A stretch of 64,000 nucleotides of DNA from DATIRA01 sp963766505 (GCA_963766505.1 CAVYAL010000004.1:124001-188000); one strand, 5' to 3'; numbered from the stretch's first letter, positions 51,821 through 61,532 are shown. Numbers and translations are program-made. Notes: generated from the letters alone by a model not told the origin.

Positions 51821-53100
51821 GTCCCGCCTCCGGGAGAGAGCCCGAGCACCAGGTCGCCGACGTTACCCAGCGTCGGGCCTGTGTGCAGCAGGTCGCCCGC
51901 AGCCTCGAGAAAACTGCCGGAGTCGGCACGTGCGAGACAGTCCCGCGGCTCCAGGCCCGCACCGCGGCCGCGCGCGCAGCTGCCGCCATCGACGACGGCG
52001 CCGGCATCCTCGGTGCCGCCGTCGACGCCGTCGGTGCCGGCGGCAAGCAGCCAGACGTCCTCGCGACCGTCGATCGCCATTGCAGCGCTCAGCGCGAGGT
52101 GCTGGTTGCGGCCGCCGCGACCGGGATCCGATGGCAGCCGGACCGTGGACTCGCCGCCCCAGGCCCAGAAGGTCCGGGGCGCGGATGCCAGCACCTTCGC
52201 GGCGAAGCGTCGGCCGAGCGTGGCCGCATCGCCTGAAAAAGTCCCGTCCCCCGCGCGAACGCGCAGTCCGCGCGCGACGGCCGAAGCTCCGGCGGCGCGG
52301 CAGGCGTCGCCGACCGTGGCGACGATCCGACACGGAACTTCCAGGCCCTGGCGACGCTGTGGCTCCGAGCCTTTCCCGACCCGGGAGAGGATCGCCCGGA
52401 CCCGTGGCGGAAGCTCGCCCGCCTCGCTGCCAACCCCGAACGTCCGATGCAGCAGGCCGGAACCGATCACCGCCGGATCATCCCCTGGCACGTCGGAAAT
52501 CATCATGGACAGCACCCGGCGCGATCCGAGCAGCGCTGCGAGGCCACCTCCCTTGAGCCGGGAAACCCGCCGACGCAACCGGTTGATTTCGTCGATCGGC
52601 CACCCTGATCCCAGCGCCCAGTCATTGAGCTCCCTGAGATCCTCGAGCTCGATGCCCGGGACCGGCAATTCCACCAGGCTCGATGCGCCACCCGATACCA
52701 GCACCAGCACCTGCGCGCGCGCTGGAAGAGCGGCGACGAACTCGGCGACGGCCTCGCCGGCCACGATGCTGCGCGCATCGGGCCGCGGATGCGCGGACTC
52801 GATCACGCGCAGTCCACCATGGCCGGCCAGTTCGGCCGGGACATGGCCCGGACAGGTCACGACCAGGGCCTGCCGCAGGCGCTCCCCGAGTACCTCGAGC
52901 GCGCCCAGCGTCATCGAGCCGGCCGCCTTGCCGATCGCGAGCACCTGCCAGTCGCCCTCGAGCCGTTCCCTGGCGAGCTGTCGTACCACGGCCCTGCGGC
53001 CATCCACGGCGTCCAGCGCCGCCTGGAAACAGTCTAGGAGAATTTCTCTGCCGTGCCGGGCGCTGACCTGCGTGGCGACTTTCAAGCTTCCGTCCCGCAA
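51817..53100 (-). CDS. glycerate 2-kinase, MOFRL/DUF4147 type
   Basis: 427 residues from TTG 53100 (a TTG at 53085 is also possible); no ATG suits. Family blocks: VLAIGKAAGSMTLGALEVLG, ESAHPRPDARSIVAGEAV, LVLVSGGASSLVELPVPGIE, LRRRVSRLKGGGLA and SDVPGDDPAVIGSGLL. The C-terminal MOFRL domain has GRGGRNQHLALSAAMAI and AAGTDGVDGGTEDAGAVVD. It phosphorylates D-glycerate to 2-phosphoglycerate. It overlaps the downstream receiver-kinase gene by four bases. Confidence 0.9.
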   Translation of the reverse strand: MRDGSLKVATQVSARHGREILLDCFQAALDAVDGRRAVVRQLARERLEGDWQVLAIGKAAGSMTLGALEVLGERLRQALVVTCPGHVPAELAGHGGLRVIESAHPRPDARSIVAGEAVAEFVAALPARAQVLVLVSGGASSLVELPVPGIELEDLRELNDWALGSGWPIDEINRLRRRVSRLKGGGLAALLGSRRVLSMMISDVPGDDPAVIGSGLLHRTFGVGSEAGELPPRVRAILSRVGKGSEPQRRQGLEVPCRIVATVGDACRAAGASAVARGLRVRAGDGTFSGDAATLGRRFAAKVLASAPRTFWAWGGESTVRLPSDPGRGGRNQHLALSAAMAIDGREDVWLLAAGTDGVDGGTEDAGAVVDGGSCARGRGAGLEPRDCLARADSGSFLEAAGDLLHTGPTLGNVGDLVLGLSPGGGT

Positions 53101-53111
53101 TAGATCAGCCT

Positions 53112-54623
53112 TCAGAACGCAGCGACGGCCTTCAGGGAGCCCGCGCCCGCCGCGTTCCGCTCTGCCTTGGCCTGGTCGGAGCGCTCGGTCTGGAGCCTGG
53201 CGAGATATTCGGCGCTCACGTCCCCGGTGACGTAGACGCCCGAGAAGCAGGACGCGTCGAATTCGGTGACCTCTGAGTCGTGATGCCGGACCGCTCGTAC
53301 CAGGTCATCCAGGTCCTGGTAGATCAGCCAGTCGGCACCGATGATTCGCGCGACCTCCTCCTCGCTGCGCCCGGCTGCGACCAGCTCGGATGCGGCAGGC
53401 ATGTCGATGCCATAGACGTTCGGATGCCGCACGGGAGGAGCCGCCGAGGCGAAATAGACCCGGCGTGCGCCAGCCTCGCGCGCCACGTCGATGATCTGCG
53501 CCGAAGTCGTGCCCCTGACGATGGAATCGTCGACCAGCAGCACGTTCTTGCCGCGGAACTCCAGGTCTATCGCGTTCAGCTTGCGCCTTACCGACCGGGC
53601 CCGCATCTCCTGACCCGGCATGATGAACGTGCGTCCGATGTAACGGTTCTTTATGAAACCCTCGCGGTACTTGACGCCCAGCAGCTGCGCGACCTGCAGC
53701 GCGCTGGTGCGGCTGGTATCCGGGATCGGGATCACGACGTCCACGTCGTGCTCGGGACGCATCCGCAGGATCTTCTCCGCCAGCAGCTCACCCATGCGCA
53801 GCCGCGCCTTGTAGACCGATATGTTGTCCATGATCGAGTCCGGGCGGGCGAAGTAGACGTACTCGAAGATGCAGGGCGTATGGTGAACCACCTCGGCACA
53901 CTGCCGGGCGTGAAGCCGTCCCTGGTCGTCGATGAACACGGCCTCGCCGGGGCCTACGTCCCGCACCAGCTGGAAACCGAGCATGTCGAGCGCCACGCTC
54001 TCCGATGCAAGCATGTACTCGAGGCCTTTGGGCCCCTCCCGGCGCCCGAGCACCAGGGGCCTGATTCCATGCGGATCGCGGAAGCCGAGCACGCCGTGAC
54101 CGAGGATCATCGCGACGGCCGCGTAGCCGCCCTGCACGCGGCGGTACACCTCGGTGACTGCTGCGAAGACGTCCGCGGCCGAGGCGCTGGGCTTGCCGAG
54201 CCGCTGCAGCTCGCTCGCCAGTACGTTCAGCAGTACCTCCGAATCCGAGGAGGTATTCAGATGCCGCCGCTCCCCGCGGATCAGCTCATCGGCCAGCAGG
54301 CGGGCATTGGTGAGGTTGCCGTTGTGCGCGAGGCAGATCCCGTAGGGCGAATTGACGTAGAACGGCTGCGCCTCCGACGAGCTGTCGCATCCGGCCGTCG
54401 GATAGCGCACGTGCCCGATGCCGATGTTGCCCTTCAGCTGCAGCATGTGCCGCTGCTGGAAGACGTCCCTCACCAGGCCATTGTCCTTGCGCATCGACAA
54501 CTCGCCCTGGTGGGCCGTCATGATCCCGGCCGCGTCCTGGCCGCGATGCTGCAGCACTGTCAGCGCATCGTACAGCTGCTGATTGACCGGGCTGAATCCG
54601 ACGATGCCTGCAATGCCGCACAT
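53112..54623 (-). CDS. purF: amidophosphoribosyltransferase
   Basis: 503 residues from ATG 54623 (MCGIAGIVGFSPVNQQLYDA), so Cys2 becomes the N-terminal nucleophile of the glutaminase domain. Other blocks: LQHRGQDAAGIMT, GIGHVRYPTAGCDSSSEAQP, YGICLAHNGNLTN, and the PRPP loop VLLVDDSIVRGTTSAQ. It makes phosphoribosylamine, the first committed step of purine synthesis. It is 17 bp downstream of cvpA, the conserved arrangement. Confidence 0.97.
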   Translation of the reverse strand: MCGIAGIVGFSPVNQQLYDALTVLQHRGQDAAGIMTAHQGELSMRKDNGLVRDVFQQRHMLQLKGNIGIGHVRYPTAGCDSSSEAQPFYVNSPYGICLAHNGNLTNARLLADELIRGERRHLNTSSDSEVLLNVLASELQRLGKPSASAADVFAAVTEVYRRVQGGYAAVAMILGHGVLGFRDPHGIRPLVLGRREGPKGLEYMLASESVALDMLGFQLVRDVGPGEAVFIDDQGRLHARQCAEVVHHTPCIFEYVYFARPDSIMDNISVYKARLRMGELLAEKILRMRPEHDVDVVIPIPDTSRTSALQVAQLLGVKYREGFIKNRYIGRTFIMPGQEMRARSVRRKLNAIDLEFRGKNVLLVDDSIVRGTTSAQIIDVAREAGARRVYFASAAPPVRHPNVYGIDMPAASELVAAGRSEEEVARIIGADWLIYQDLDDLVRAVRHHDSEVTEFDASCFSGVYVTGDVSAEYLARLQTERSDQAKAERNAAGAGSLKAVAAF

Positions 54624-54639
54624 GATCTGGCCCCCTGGG

Positions 54640-55143
54640 TCAGGAGTCTGAAAGCGAGTCTTCGACCAGTCTCTTACCCGTTTCGACGTACCCGGACAGC
54701 ACGCCGGCCATTTCCTCGCCCATCGGCAGCAGGCGCGAGTCCTGCCACCATGCCTCAGTGTCCAGCTCCGCCGCCTGGCCGAGCATGACTGCAAAACCGA
54801 TGATCACCGCAGCACGGACCAGCCCGAATACCGACCCGAGCATGCGGTCCATGCCGAGCGTCAGCCCCGAGCGCTGGACCAGGTAATTGAGCAGGCTGCC
54901 GAGCAGCCAGGCGGCGACGATCACGGCGAGCAGGATCAGGCCACGAGCCACCCAGGTCTGCAGCTCCGTGCCGGCCAGCGCACCGCCGAGATACGGCTCG
55001 AGCACGTCGGAATACCGCCAGGCCAGCCACAGGCCGCCCAGCCATCCGAGCAAGGCCACGGATTCACGCAGGAAGCCGCGTGCGATCCCCAGCAGTACCG
55101 AGAGTAGTACTACCAGGGTGATGATGAGGTCCACAGTGGTCAT
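54640..55143 (-). CDS. cvpA: CvpA family membrane protein
   Basis: 167 residues with four hydrophobic segments (VDLIITLVVLLSVLLGIARG, SVALLGWLGGLWLAWRY, GLILLAVIVAAWLLGSLLNY, and VFGLVRAAVIIGFAVMLGQA). FLRESVALLGWLGG and RMLGSVFGLVRG-like motifs are typical of CvpA. Required for colicin V production in E. coli and linked to envelope stress; the molecular function is not settled. Between dedD and purF as in other gammaproteobacteria. Confidence 0.93.
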   Translation of the reverse strand: MTTVDLIITLVVLLSVLLGIARGFLRESVALLGWLGGLWLAWRYSDVLEPYLGGALAGTELQTWVARGLILLAVIVAAWLLGSLLNYLVQRSGLTLGMDRMLGSVFGLVRAAVIIGFAVMLGQAAELDTEAWWQDSRLLPMGEEMAGVLSGYVETGKRLVEDSLSDS

Positions 55144-55197
55144 GGAAGCGCTGGCGAGCCCGCGTCTGCGAAGGCCGCGGATTTTAGCAGAGGGCCG

Positions 55198-55860
55198 TCA
55201 ATCGTTCGCGACTACGGCAGCAGGAAGCTTGCGCTCCTTCAGGCGCGCAGCGAGACGCTCTGCATCCGCTCGCTCGGGGACCGGACCGACCCGGACTCGA
55301 TGCAGCGTCTTGCCCGAGCGGCTCATCGGCGTGACGAACACGTCGAAACCGTCGCCAGCCAGCCTGTCAGCCAGCTTTCTTGCACTCTTTTCCGATCCGA
55401 AGGCACCGACCTGCACCGCCCAGGCACCGGCCGGCTGCTGACCGACCGCTGCCGCGGGAGGGGCGTCGTCTGCTGCCTTTTCGGGAAGAGCGGACGCTGC
55501 AGTCGCTGGCGCGTCGGCGCCCGCGGCCGGCACGGCACCCTCGGGCCCGCGCGGTTCCGGCGCTGCGGGCTGTTCGCTCGTCTGCACGGGGGCCTCGCCC
55601 GGCCCGTCCACGGCAACGGCCGGCGAATCGGTGGATTCGGCCTCGCGGGCGGGCTCCTCCAACGGCACGGCGTCGCCGGCGGGCTGGGCGCCGCTGCCTC
55701 CGAGCTCGATCGTGAAGCTGCGCGTCCCCGGGGCGGCACCCGCTTCGGGCTCCGCCGGCGCGACGGGCTTGCGGCCCGAGAGCAGTTCAGGGACCAGCAG
55801 CACCGCGATCAATACCAGGATGGCCGCACCGATCAGGCGGGCCTTGAGCTGTTCATCCAT
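55198..55860 (-). CDS. dedD: SPOR-domain cell-division protein, DedD-like
   Basis: 220 residues from ATG 55860 (MDEQLKARLIGAAILVLIAV). A short cytoplasmic N-terminus and one transmembrane helix (about 9-28) are followed by a long Ala/Pro/Glu-rich periplasmic linker. The C-terminal SPOR domain (AWAVQVGAFGSEKSARKLAD, LHRVRVGPVPERADAERLAA) binds denuded peptidoglycan at the septum. It overlaps the folC 3' end by 28 bases. Confidence 0.92.
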   Translation of the reverse strand: MDEQLKARLIGAAILVLIAVLLVPELLSGRKPVAPAEPEAGAAPGTRSFTIELGGSGAQPAGDAVPLEEPAREAESTDSPAVAVDGPGEAPVQTSEQPAAPEPRGPEGAVPAAGADAPATAASALPEKAADDAPPAAAVGQQPAGAWAVQVGAFGSEKSARKLADRLAGDGFDVFVTPMSRSGKTLHRVRVGPVPERADAERLAARLKERKLPAAVVAND

Positions 55861-57161
55861 GGGGCGGGAAGTATAAGCCCTTGCTCCTCGAGCCACTCCA
55901 GAGCCGGGCCTACCGTGTGGAAGGAGCCGAAGACGACCACGCGGTCGCCGGCCCGCACCTCGGCCGCGACGGTCTCAAGCGCCTGCCGGAGCGTGCCGGC
56001 CCGCTTGATGTCGATGCCCGCTGCCCGTGCCCGGTCCTCGAGTTCACCGTCCGTGAGCCCGCGCGGACCGCTGGTGCCCGCAGCCAGCAACCGGTCGAAA
56101 TACGGCGCCACCGCCTCGAGCACGCCGGACACGTCCTTGTCGGCGAGCATCGCGCAGACGCCGACCGTCGCCGCAGCCTGCGGCAGACCGCGCAGGTTGG
56201 CTGCCAGAGTCCGGGCGGCCTGCGGGTTGTGCGCGACGTCGAGCACCCATTCGACGCCCGAGGGCGCCGTTACGCGCTGGAAGCGGCCTGGCAGGGACAC
56301 GGATCGAAGTCCCTCCTCGACCGCCGGCCGCAGCAGCGGCAGGCGCACATGAATCGAATTCCAGGCAGCGATCGCGCCGGCCGCGTTGTCCAGCTGGACC
56401 CGGCCGGGGAGCGCAGGCAGCGGCAGATCCCGCAGTTCCAGATCACCGTCCACGAAGTCCCAGCGATCGCGCGGACCTGCGATCGCATCGAAGTCCCTGC
56501 CGAGCATCCGCAATGCGGCACCGCAGTTCCTGGCAGCCTCGAGCAGCGACTGCGGCGGACTGCGCATTGCGCAGATCGCCGGCCGTCCTGCCCTGAAGAT
56601 CCCGGCCTTCTCGCGGCCGATGGTCTCGATGTCGGGGCCCAGCCACTCCATATGGTCGAGATCTACGGACGTGACCACGGCGACATCTGCATCCACCACG
56701 TTGACTGCGTCGAGGCGGCCACCGAGGCCAACCTCGAGGATGATCGCCTGCGGCGCGTAGCTCTCGGATACCAGCAGCGCCGCAAGCGTATTGAACTCGA
56801 AGAAGGTCAGTGAATCCCGCCCGAGCGCTGCGCTGATCCGCTCGAAAGCGGCGATCAGCGACGCAGCCGACACCGGGCGACCACCGAGCACGATGCGTTC
56901 CCGGTAGTCGACGAGGTGCGGAGACGTGAAGCAGGCCGTCCGATGACCGGCGGCCCTCAGCATGGCATCGAGCATCGCGACGCAGGATCCCTTGCCGTTG
57001 GTGCCGCCCACCGTGAAGACGGGGCAGCCCGGTCTGCGCCAGCCGGTGCGTTCGAGCACGCGACGCACACGATCGAGGCCAAGGTCGATGTCGCTTGGAT
57101 GAACCGACTGCTGCCAGTCGAGCCAGGCCGCGAGGCTCGACCGGCGTGCGGGCCCCGGCAT
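55833..57161 (-). CDS. folC: bifunctional folylpolyglutamate / dihydrofolate synthase
   Basis: 442 residues. Mur-ligase-type ATP loop FTVGGTNGKGSCVAMLDAML is at about 48-67. Further family blocks: RTACFTSPHLVDYRERI, ILEVGLGGRLDAVNVVDADV, TSVDLDHMEWLG and REKAGIFRAGRPAIC; WVLDVAHNPQAARTLAANLR is in the C-terminal domain. It adds glutamate to dihydropteroate and to folates. One base downstream of accD; overlaps dedD. Confidence 0.96.
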   Translation of the reverse strand: MPGPARRSSLAAWLDWQQSVHPSDIDLGLDRVRRVLERTGWRRPGCPVFTVGGTNGKGSCVAMLDAMLRAAGHRTACFTSPHLVDYRERIVLGGRPVSAASLIAAFERISAALGRDSLTFFEFNTLAALLVSESYAPQAIILEVGLGGRLDAVNVVDADVAVVTSVDLDHMEWLGPDIETIGREKAGIFRAGRPAICAMRSPPQSLLEAARNCGAALRMLGRDFDAIAGPRDRWDFVDGDLELRDLPLPALPGRVQLDNAAGAIAAWNSIHVRLPLLRPAVEEGLRSVSLPGRFQRVTAPSGVEWVLDVAHNPQAARTLAANLRGLPQAAATVGVCAMLADKDVSGVLEAVAPYFDRLLAAGTSGPRGLTDGELEDRARAAGIDIKRAGTLRQALETVAAEVRAGDRVVVFGSFHTVGPALEWLEEQGLILPAPWMNSSRPA

Positions 57162-57162
57162 C

Positions 57163-58041
57163 TCAGGCGGGTTCTGTTGCCGCGTCGACGCGCGGCCGCT
57201 TGAGCATCAGTGCGATCAGCCCTGCAATCCTGTCACGCATTTCCCGGCGATCGACGATCATGTCGAGCGCGCCATGCTCGAGCAGGAACTCGCTGCGCTG
57301 GAAACCATCGGGCAGCGTTTCGCGGACCGTCTGCTGGATCACCCGGGGACCGGCAAAGCCGATCAGCGCGCGGGGCTCGGCGATGTTCAGGTCGCCAAGC
57401 ATCGCGAGGCTCGCCGAGACGCCTCCGGTCGTCGGATCGGTCAGCACCGAGACGAACGGCAGGCGGGCCTCGGCCAGCCGGGCGAGCACCGCACTGGTCT
57501 TGCTCATCTGCAGCAGCGACAGCAGGCCTTCCTGCATTCGAGCCCCTCCGCTCGAGGAGAAGCAGACCAGTGGTCGCCCATGCTCGATGCAGTACTCGGC
57601 CCCCTGGGCGAAGCGCTCGCCGACCACGGATCCCATCGAGCCGCCGAGAAACTTGAACTCGAAGGCGCAGGCCACGACCGGGATGCCCTTGAGACTGCCC
57701 GCCATCACGACCAGCGCGTCCCTCTCCCCGGTCTGCTTCTGCGCCGCGACCATGCGGTCCTTGTACTTGCGGGTATCCCGGAACTTGAGCGGGTCCTCCG
57801 GCTCGATTCCGACCGCGATCTCCGCAGCGCCCTCCGGATCCAGGAACCGGGCCAGCCGCTCTCTTGCGCTGACACGCATGTGATGCGCGCATTTCGGGCA
57901 AACCTGGAGGTTCCTCTCCAGTTCCGCCCTGTAGAGCACGGCATCGCAGGTCGGACACTTGATCCAGAGCCCCTCGGGCACGGAGCGTGAACGTCGCTCC
58001 GTCTTGATCCGCGAGGGCATGATCTTCTCGAACCAGGTCAC
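57163..58041 (-). CDS. accD: acetyl-CoA carboxylase carboxyltransferase beta subunit
   Basis: 292 residues. The zinc ribbon uses Cys29, Cys32, Cys48 and Cys51 (CPTC and CPKC). The crotonase-like core has SGGARMQEGLLSLLQMSKTS, PTTGGVSASLAMLGDL and EPRALIGFAGPRVIQQTVRE. With AccA it transfers carboxyl from carboxybiotin to acetyl-CoA, the first step of fatty-acid synthesis. It lies between truA and folC in the conserved order. Confidence 0.97.
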   Translation of the reverse strand: MTWFEKIMPSRIKTERRSRSVPEGLWIKCPTCDAVLYRAELERNLQVCPKCAHHMRVSARERLARFLDPEGAAEIAVGIEPEDPLKFRDTRKYKDRMVAAQKQTGERDALVVMAGSLKGIPVVACAFEFKFLGGSMGSVVGERFAQGAEYCIEHGRPLVCFSSSGGARMQEGLLSLLQMSKTSAVLARLAEARLPFVSVLTDPTTGGVSASLAMLGDLNIAEPRALIGFAGPRVIQQTVRETLPDGFQRSEFLLEHGALDMIVDRREMRDRIAGLIALMLKRPRVDAATEPA

Positions 58042-58069
58042 GGTGCCTCCCCAGCGACTGCCGCCTAGT

Positions 58070-58879
58070 CTACAGCCGCCCGCCGTCGCCAGCGCAAGCG
58101 CTGCCCGGCGGCAGGGCGTCCGTGCCAGCGGGTAGCCCGAAGACCGCGGGATACGAGGGCGCGGCGAAATACAGCCCCTGTGGCGGCGCGGTGACCCCTC
58201 CGCGCGTGCGATCCCGCGACTCGAGCAGTTCCGCCATCCATGCGTGGTCCCGCTCCCCGGTGCCCACCGCGAGCAGTGCGCCGGCGACGTTGCGCACCAT
58301 GTGGTGCAGGAAGGCGTTGGCCTCGATGGTCATCACGACGACCCCGCCGACCCGCTGCACGTTCACTCCGATGACCCGGCGCACGGGACTGCGCGACTGG
58401 CACTCGGCGGCGCGGAATGCAGAGAAATCGTGCTCGCCCTGCAGGACCTGCGCTGCCTCGTGCATGGCTCGCTCGTCGAGGCGCTTGCGGCACCAGCAGA
58501 CCCGCAGGCGGTCCAGCGCCGGTCGGATCGGCCGATCTGCAATCCGGTAGAGGTAGCGACGAGCAACGGCGCTGTGGCGTGCATGGAACTGCTCCGGAAC
58601 CTCGCGGATCCAGAGGACGCTCAGGTCGGGCGGACAGTTGCTGTTCGCGCCGAGCACCCATGACCGCTCGGAGCGTTGCGCCGCAGTGTCGAAATGGGCG
58701 ACCTGCATCAACGCGTGCACGCCGGCATCCGTGCGGCCCGCTGCGGTCAATTTCACTTCGTGGTCGGCGACGCTCGACAGCGCGCGTTCAAGCGCACCCT
58801 GTACGCTGCGTCCATGCAACTGGAACTGCCAGCCGCAGAACCCGGAGCCGTCGTACTCGACGCCCAGCGCGATCCGCAT
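58070..58879 (-). CDS. truA: tRNA pseudouridine(38-40) synthase
   Basis: 269 residues. The catalytic Asp is in AAGRTDAGVHALMQVAHFDT at about residues 46-65. Other blocks: GVEYDGSGFCGWQFQ at the N-terminus, FHARHSAVARRYLYRI, and FLHHMVRNVAGALLAVG in the C-terminal half. It isomerises U38-U40 in the anticodon stem-loop of many tRNAs. Ten bases downstream of fimV. Confidence 0.97.
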   Translation of the reverse strand: MRIALGVEYDGSGFCGWQFQLHGRSVQGALERALSSVADHEVKLTAAGRTDAGVHALMQVAHFDTAAQRSERSWVLGANSNCPPDLSVLWIREVPEQFHARHSAVARRYLYRIADRPIRPALDRLRVCWCRKRLDERAMHEAAQVLQGEHDFSAFRAAECQSRSPVRRVIGVNVQRVGGVVVMTIEANAFLHHMVRNVAGALLAVGTGERDHAWMAELLESRDRTRGGVTAPPQGLYFAAPSYPAVFGLPAGTDALPPGSACAGDGGRL

Positions 58880-58889
58880 CGACCGCGCG

Positions 58890-61532
58890 TCAGGGCAGGT
58901 TAGCCATCAGCCGGTTGGCCTCCTGCTTCTGTCCCTGCGTGCCCTCCTGCAGCACTTCGCCCAGGATGCTGCGAGCACCTTCCGGGTCGCCCATGTCGAT
59001 GTAAGCCCGCGCAAGATCCAGCTTCGTGCCCACCTCGCTCATCGTCGCGACCTCGTCGCCCAGCGAGAAATCAACGGCACCGAACTCGCCCGTCGCCGTC
59101 TCCTCGAGGCGCGGCAGTTCGCCGGTCGCATCGAGGCGCTGGCTCGCCTGCTCCTCGGGCTCGTCAGGCTCCTCGAGATGCCTGGAAATCTCTCCCGTAC
59201 CCAGGATGCTGGTGACACTCAGCAGATCTTCCTCGCCCTGGCCCGGAGCGCCGGTCCCGGGGACAGGATGCTCGGCCGTGTCCTCCAGCGCGGCGGCTTC
59301 GACGGTATCGCCCAGCGCCTGAGCCTCCACGGTATCGCCCAGCATGCCGCCCGCCCTCTCGAGCTCGTCGAGGGCACCCACATCGAGGCCCAGCTCCCCG
59401 ACTTCGACCTCTTCGGTGTTATCGAGGGCCGCGCCGCGCTCCAGACGGGGCGTTTCCACCGTCGGCAGAAGCGACTCGGAATCCGTGGCTCCGCGCTCTG
59501 GCTCGTCGATGACGAAATCCAGGCCGCCCTCCTCGAACGCCTGCGACTGACCCGTCCCAAGATCGAAGTCTGGTGTCAGCGACCCGTCATCCGACGCCGT
59601 CATGTCCATGTCCATGACCAGCGCGGCCGCGGTATCGCCGAGTTCCATGTCGAGGTCGCCGGAGGCTCCAGTCGCGCCGGCGAACAACGCGTGATCCGCA
59701 GCGATCTGCTTGCCCATGATCGCGATCTTGTCCCACTCGCCGGGCCCGCCGTCGCTACGGGATGCGTTGAGCTGCCCCGCCAGCTCCAGGAAACGCTCCC
59801 GGTTGCCCCAGACGAAGAAGATCTCGAGCAGCTTGAGCTTCAGGTCACGGCGCTCAGGCTCGCGCTTGATGGCCAGCTGCACCAGGTCGGCTGCCTGATC
59901 GTACAGCCCGTAGGCCATGTGGAAATCGGCCTCGGCCAGCGGATCGCCGGCCTCGAGGTTCATCGGCGCCTCGCCGGACAGCGTGTCCTCGATGGACACC
60001 GGTTTCGCGCTCGGCTCGGTCGGCCTGGGCACGGCGGCGACCGCCGCGGGCTCGATCGCGGCCTTCTCTTCGACCAGGATGTCCGTGTCGCGCGAGCGGA
60101 GCACCGTCGAGGTCCCGCGGAGATCGCCACTCTCGCGGCGGGCCATCGCCTCCTCGAGGCTGACCGCCGCCTCGCTGCTCTCGCGGCGATGGCGCAGGAA
60201 CAGCAACGCCGCGACCAGCGCGGCCACCAGGCCCGCCAGCAGCCACCAGTACTCCATCAGGCGAGCCATGAGCCCGGGCGGCTCCGGCTCCGCGGCCGCA
60301 GCAGCCGGCGCCTGTGGAGCCTCCTCTGCAACCGCCGGCACGGCGGCCTCGGGCGCCGCTTCCGGACCTTCAGCCACCAGTTCGCCGGCGGCCGGTTGCG
60401 CTTCGTCCGGGCCAACCGCCGGTTCGGCGGCTTCGACGACCTCGGCAGGCGCGGTTTCCGGCTCCGGGACAGCAACGGCAGGACCCTGCAGCGTGGCGAG
60501 CTCGGCGTTGCGGACCTCGAGCAGGCGCCGTGCCTCGGCCAGCTCGGCCTCGAGCTGCTGGACGCGGCTTTCGAGCGCCGCCGTACCAGGCTGCGAAGCG
60601 TCGGCCTCTGGTGCCGTCGCGGTCGAGGCGGACGTCGTTCCCTGCTCGGGCGTGACGAGCTTCAGGCGACCCGTGTCGGCCGGAGCGCCGGCGTCGTCAG
60701 TACCGCCCTGCTGCCACAGCCGGTACTGACGAGAGACCTCGCTCGCGGCCGCGGCTGCGGATATCGCCTCGATCTGCCCGGAATCGGGGATCTGAAGCGT
60801 ACTGCCAGCCTTCAGCAGGTTGATGTTGCCGTCGAAAGCCTGCGGGTTCGCCTGGTAGATCGAGATCATCGCCCGGTTCACGTCCGACGTAGAACCCGGG
60901 TTCGCCTGGCTCGCGATCCTCCACAGCGTGTCATTGGGACGTACGCGATACGTCGATCCGGGCTGGACCCGGACGCTGGTCGTCGAAGGCGCCGCAGCCG
61001 GGGCTGAGCGAGCCGCAGGCGGCGGCGGTGCCGCAGCGAACGGCTCGACTCCGGCCGGTTCTGGTGTCCGGGTCGGCCGCGGCACCTCGGCGCGCGGGGC
61101 CGCGACTGGCGCACGGGGCGCGGCGGTCGCTCCGGCATAGACCGGCGGATCGAGCAGCACGGTGTATTCGCGCAACAGCCGACCCCGCGGCCAGTTCGCC
61201 TCGACCAGCAGAGTCACGAAAGGCTCGGTGACCGGGCCTGCCGAGGTGACGCGAATGACATCCCGGCCGTTCGCGTCCTTCGCGACCTGGAAGTCGAAAT
61301 TCGACAGATAGGCGGGACGGTCCAGCCCGTAGCGGCTGAACGTGTCCGCCGAAGCGAGCGAGGCGCGCAACGCGGCGAGATCCTCCGCTGTTGCTGCCAC
61401 CAGTTCGATCTCTGCCTCGAACGGCTGGTTCAGCGCCGAATTGCTGCGGATCTCCCCGAGACCGAGCGCCAGCGTCACGGCCGGCGACATCAGCGCGCTC
61501 ACCAACAGTACTCGACGGACGGCTTTCTTCAT
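58890..61532 (-). CDS. fimV: FimV/HubP-type polar membrane protein
   Basis: 880 residues from ATG 61532, preceded by GGCGGGAG. Signal peptide, then the FimV N-terminal domain (LGLGEIRSNSALNQPFEAEI). A periplasmic LysM (YRVRPNDTLWRIASQANPG) is followed by a coiled coil (RVQQLEAELAEARRLLEVRN) and one transmembrane helix (WWLLAGLVAALVAALLFL). A long acidic cytoplasmic region ends in the conserved C-terminal TPR-like block KLDLARAYIDMGDPEGARSI. In Pseudomonas and Vibrio such proteins organise the pole, type IV pili and chromosome partitioning. Heads the fimV-truA-accD series. Confidence 0.93.
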   Translation of the reverse strand: MKKAVRRVLLVSALMSPAVTLALGLGEIRSNSALNQPFEAEIELVAATAEDLAALRASLASADTFSRYGLDRPAYLSNFDFQVAKDANGRDVIRVTSAGPVTEPFVTLLVEANWPRGRLLREYTVLLDPPVYAGATAAPRAPVAAPRAEVPRPTRTPEPAGVEPFAAAPPPPAARSAPAAAPSTTSVRVQPGSTYRVRPNDTLWRIASQANPGSTSDVNRAMISIYQANPQAFDGNINLLKAGSTLQIPDSGQIEAISAAAAASEVSRQYRLWQQGGTDDAGAPADTGRLKLVTPEQGTTSASTATAPEADASQPGTAALESRVQQLEAELAEARRLLEVRNAELATLQGPAVAVPEPETAPAEVVEAAEPAVGPDEAQPAAGELVAEGPEAAPEAAVPAVAEEAPQAPAAAAAEPEPPGLMARLMEYWWLLAGLVAALVAALLFLRHRRESSEAAVSLEEAMARRESGDLRGTSTVLRSRDTDILVEEKAAIEPAAVAAVPRPTEPSAKPVSIEDTLSGEAPMNLEAGDPLAEADFHMAYGLYDQAADLVQLAIKREPERRDLKLKLLEIFFVWGNRERFLELAGQLNASRSDGGPGEWDKIAIMGKQIAADHALFAGATGASGDLDMELGDTAAALVMDMDMTASDDGSLTPDFDLGTGQSQAFEEGGLDFVIDEPERGATDSESLLPTVETPRLERGAALDNTEEVEVGELGLDVGALDELERAGGMLGDTVEAQALGDTVEAAALEDTAEHPVPGTGAPGQGEEDLLSVTSILGTGEISRHLEEPDEPEEQASQRLDATGELPRLEETATGEFGAVDFSLGDEVATMSEVGTKLDLARAYIDMGDPEGARSILGEVLQEGTQGQKQEANRLMANLP

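Noticed and set aside
50684..53230. 848-codon plus-strand open frame opposite the receiver-kinase and glycerate kinase
   Set aside because: Antisense shadow; the minus strand has complete kinase and MOFRL motifs and coupled starts.
58638..61007. 789-codon plus-strand open frame over truA and fimV
   Set aside because: Antisense to TruA and FimV, with no recognisable domain.
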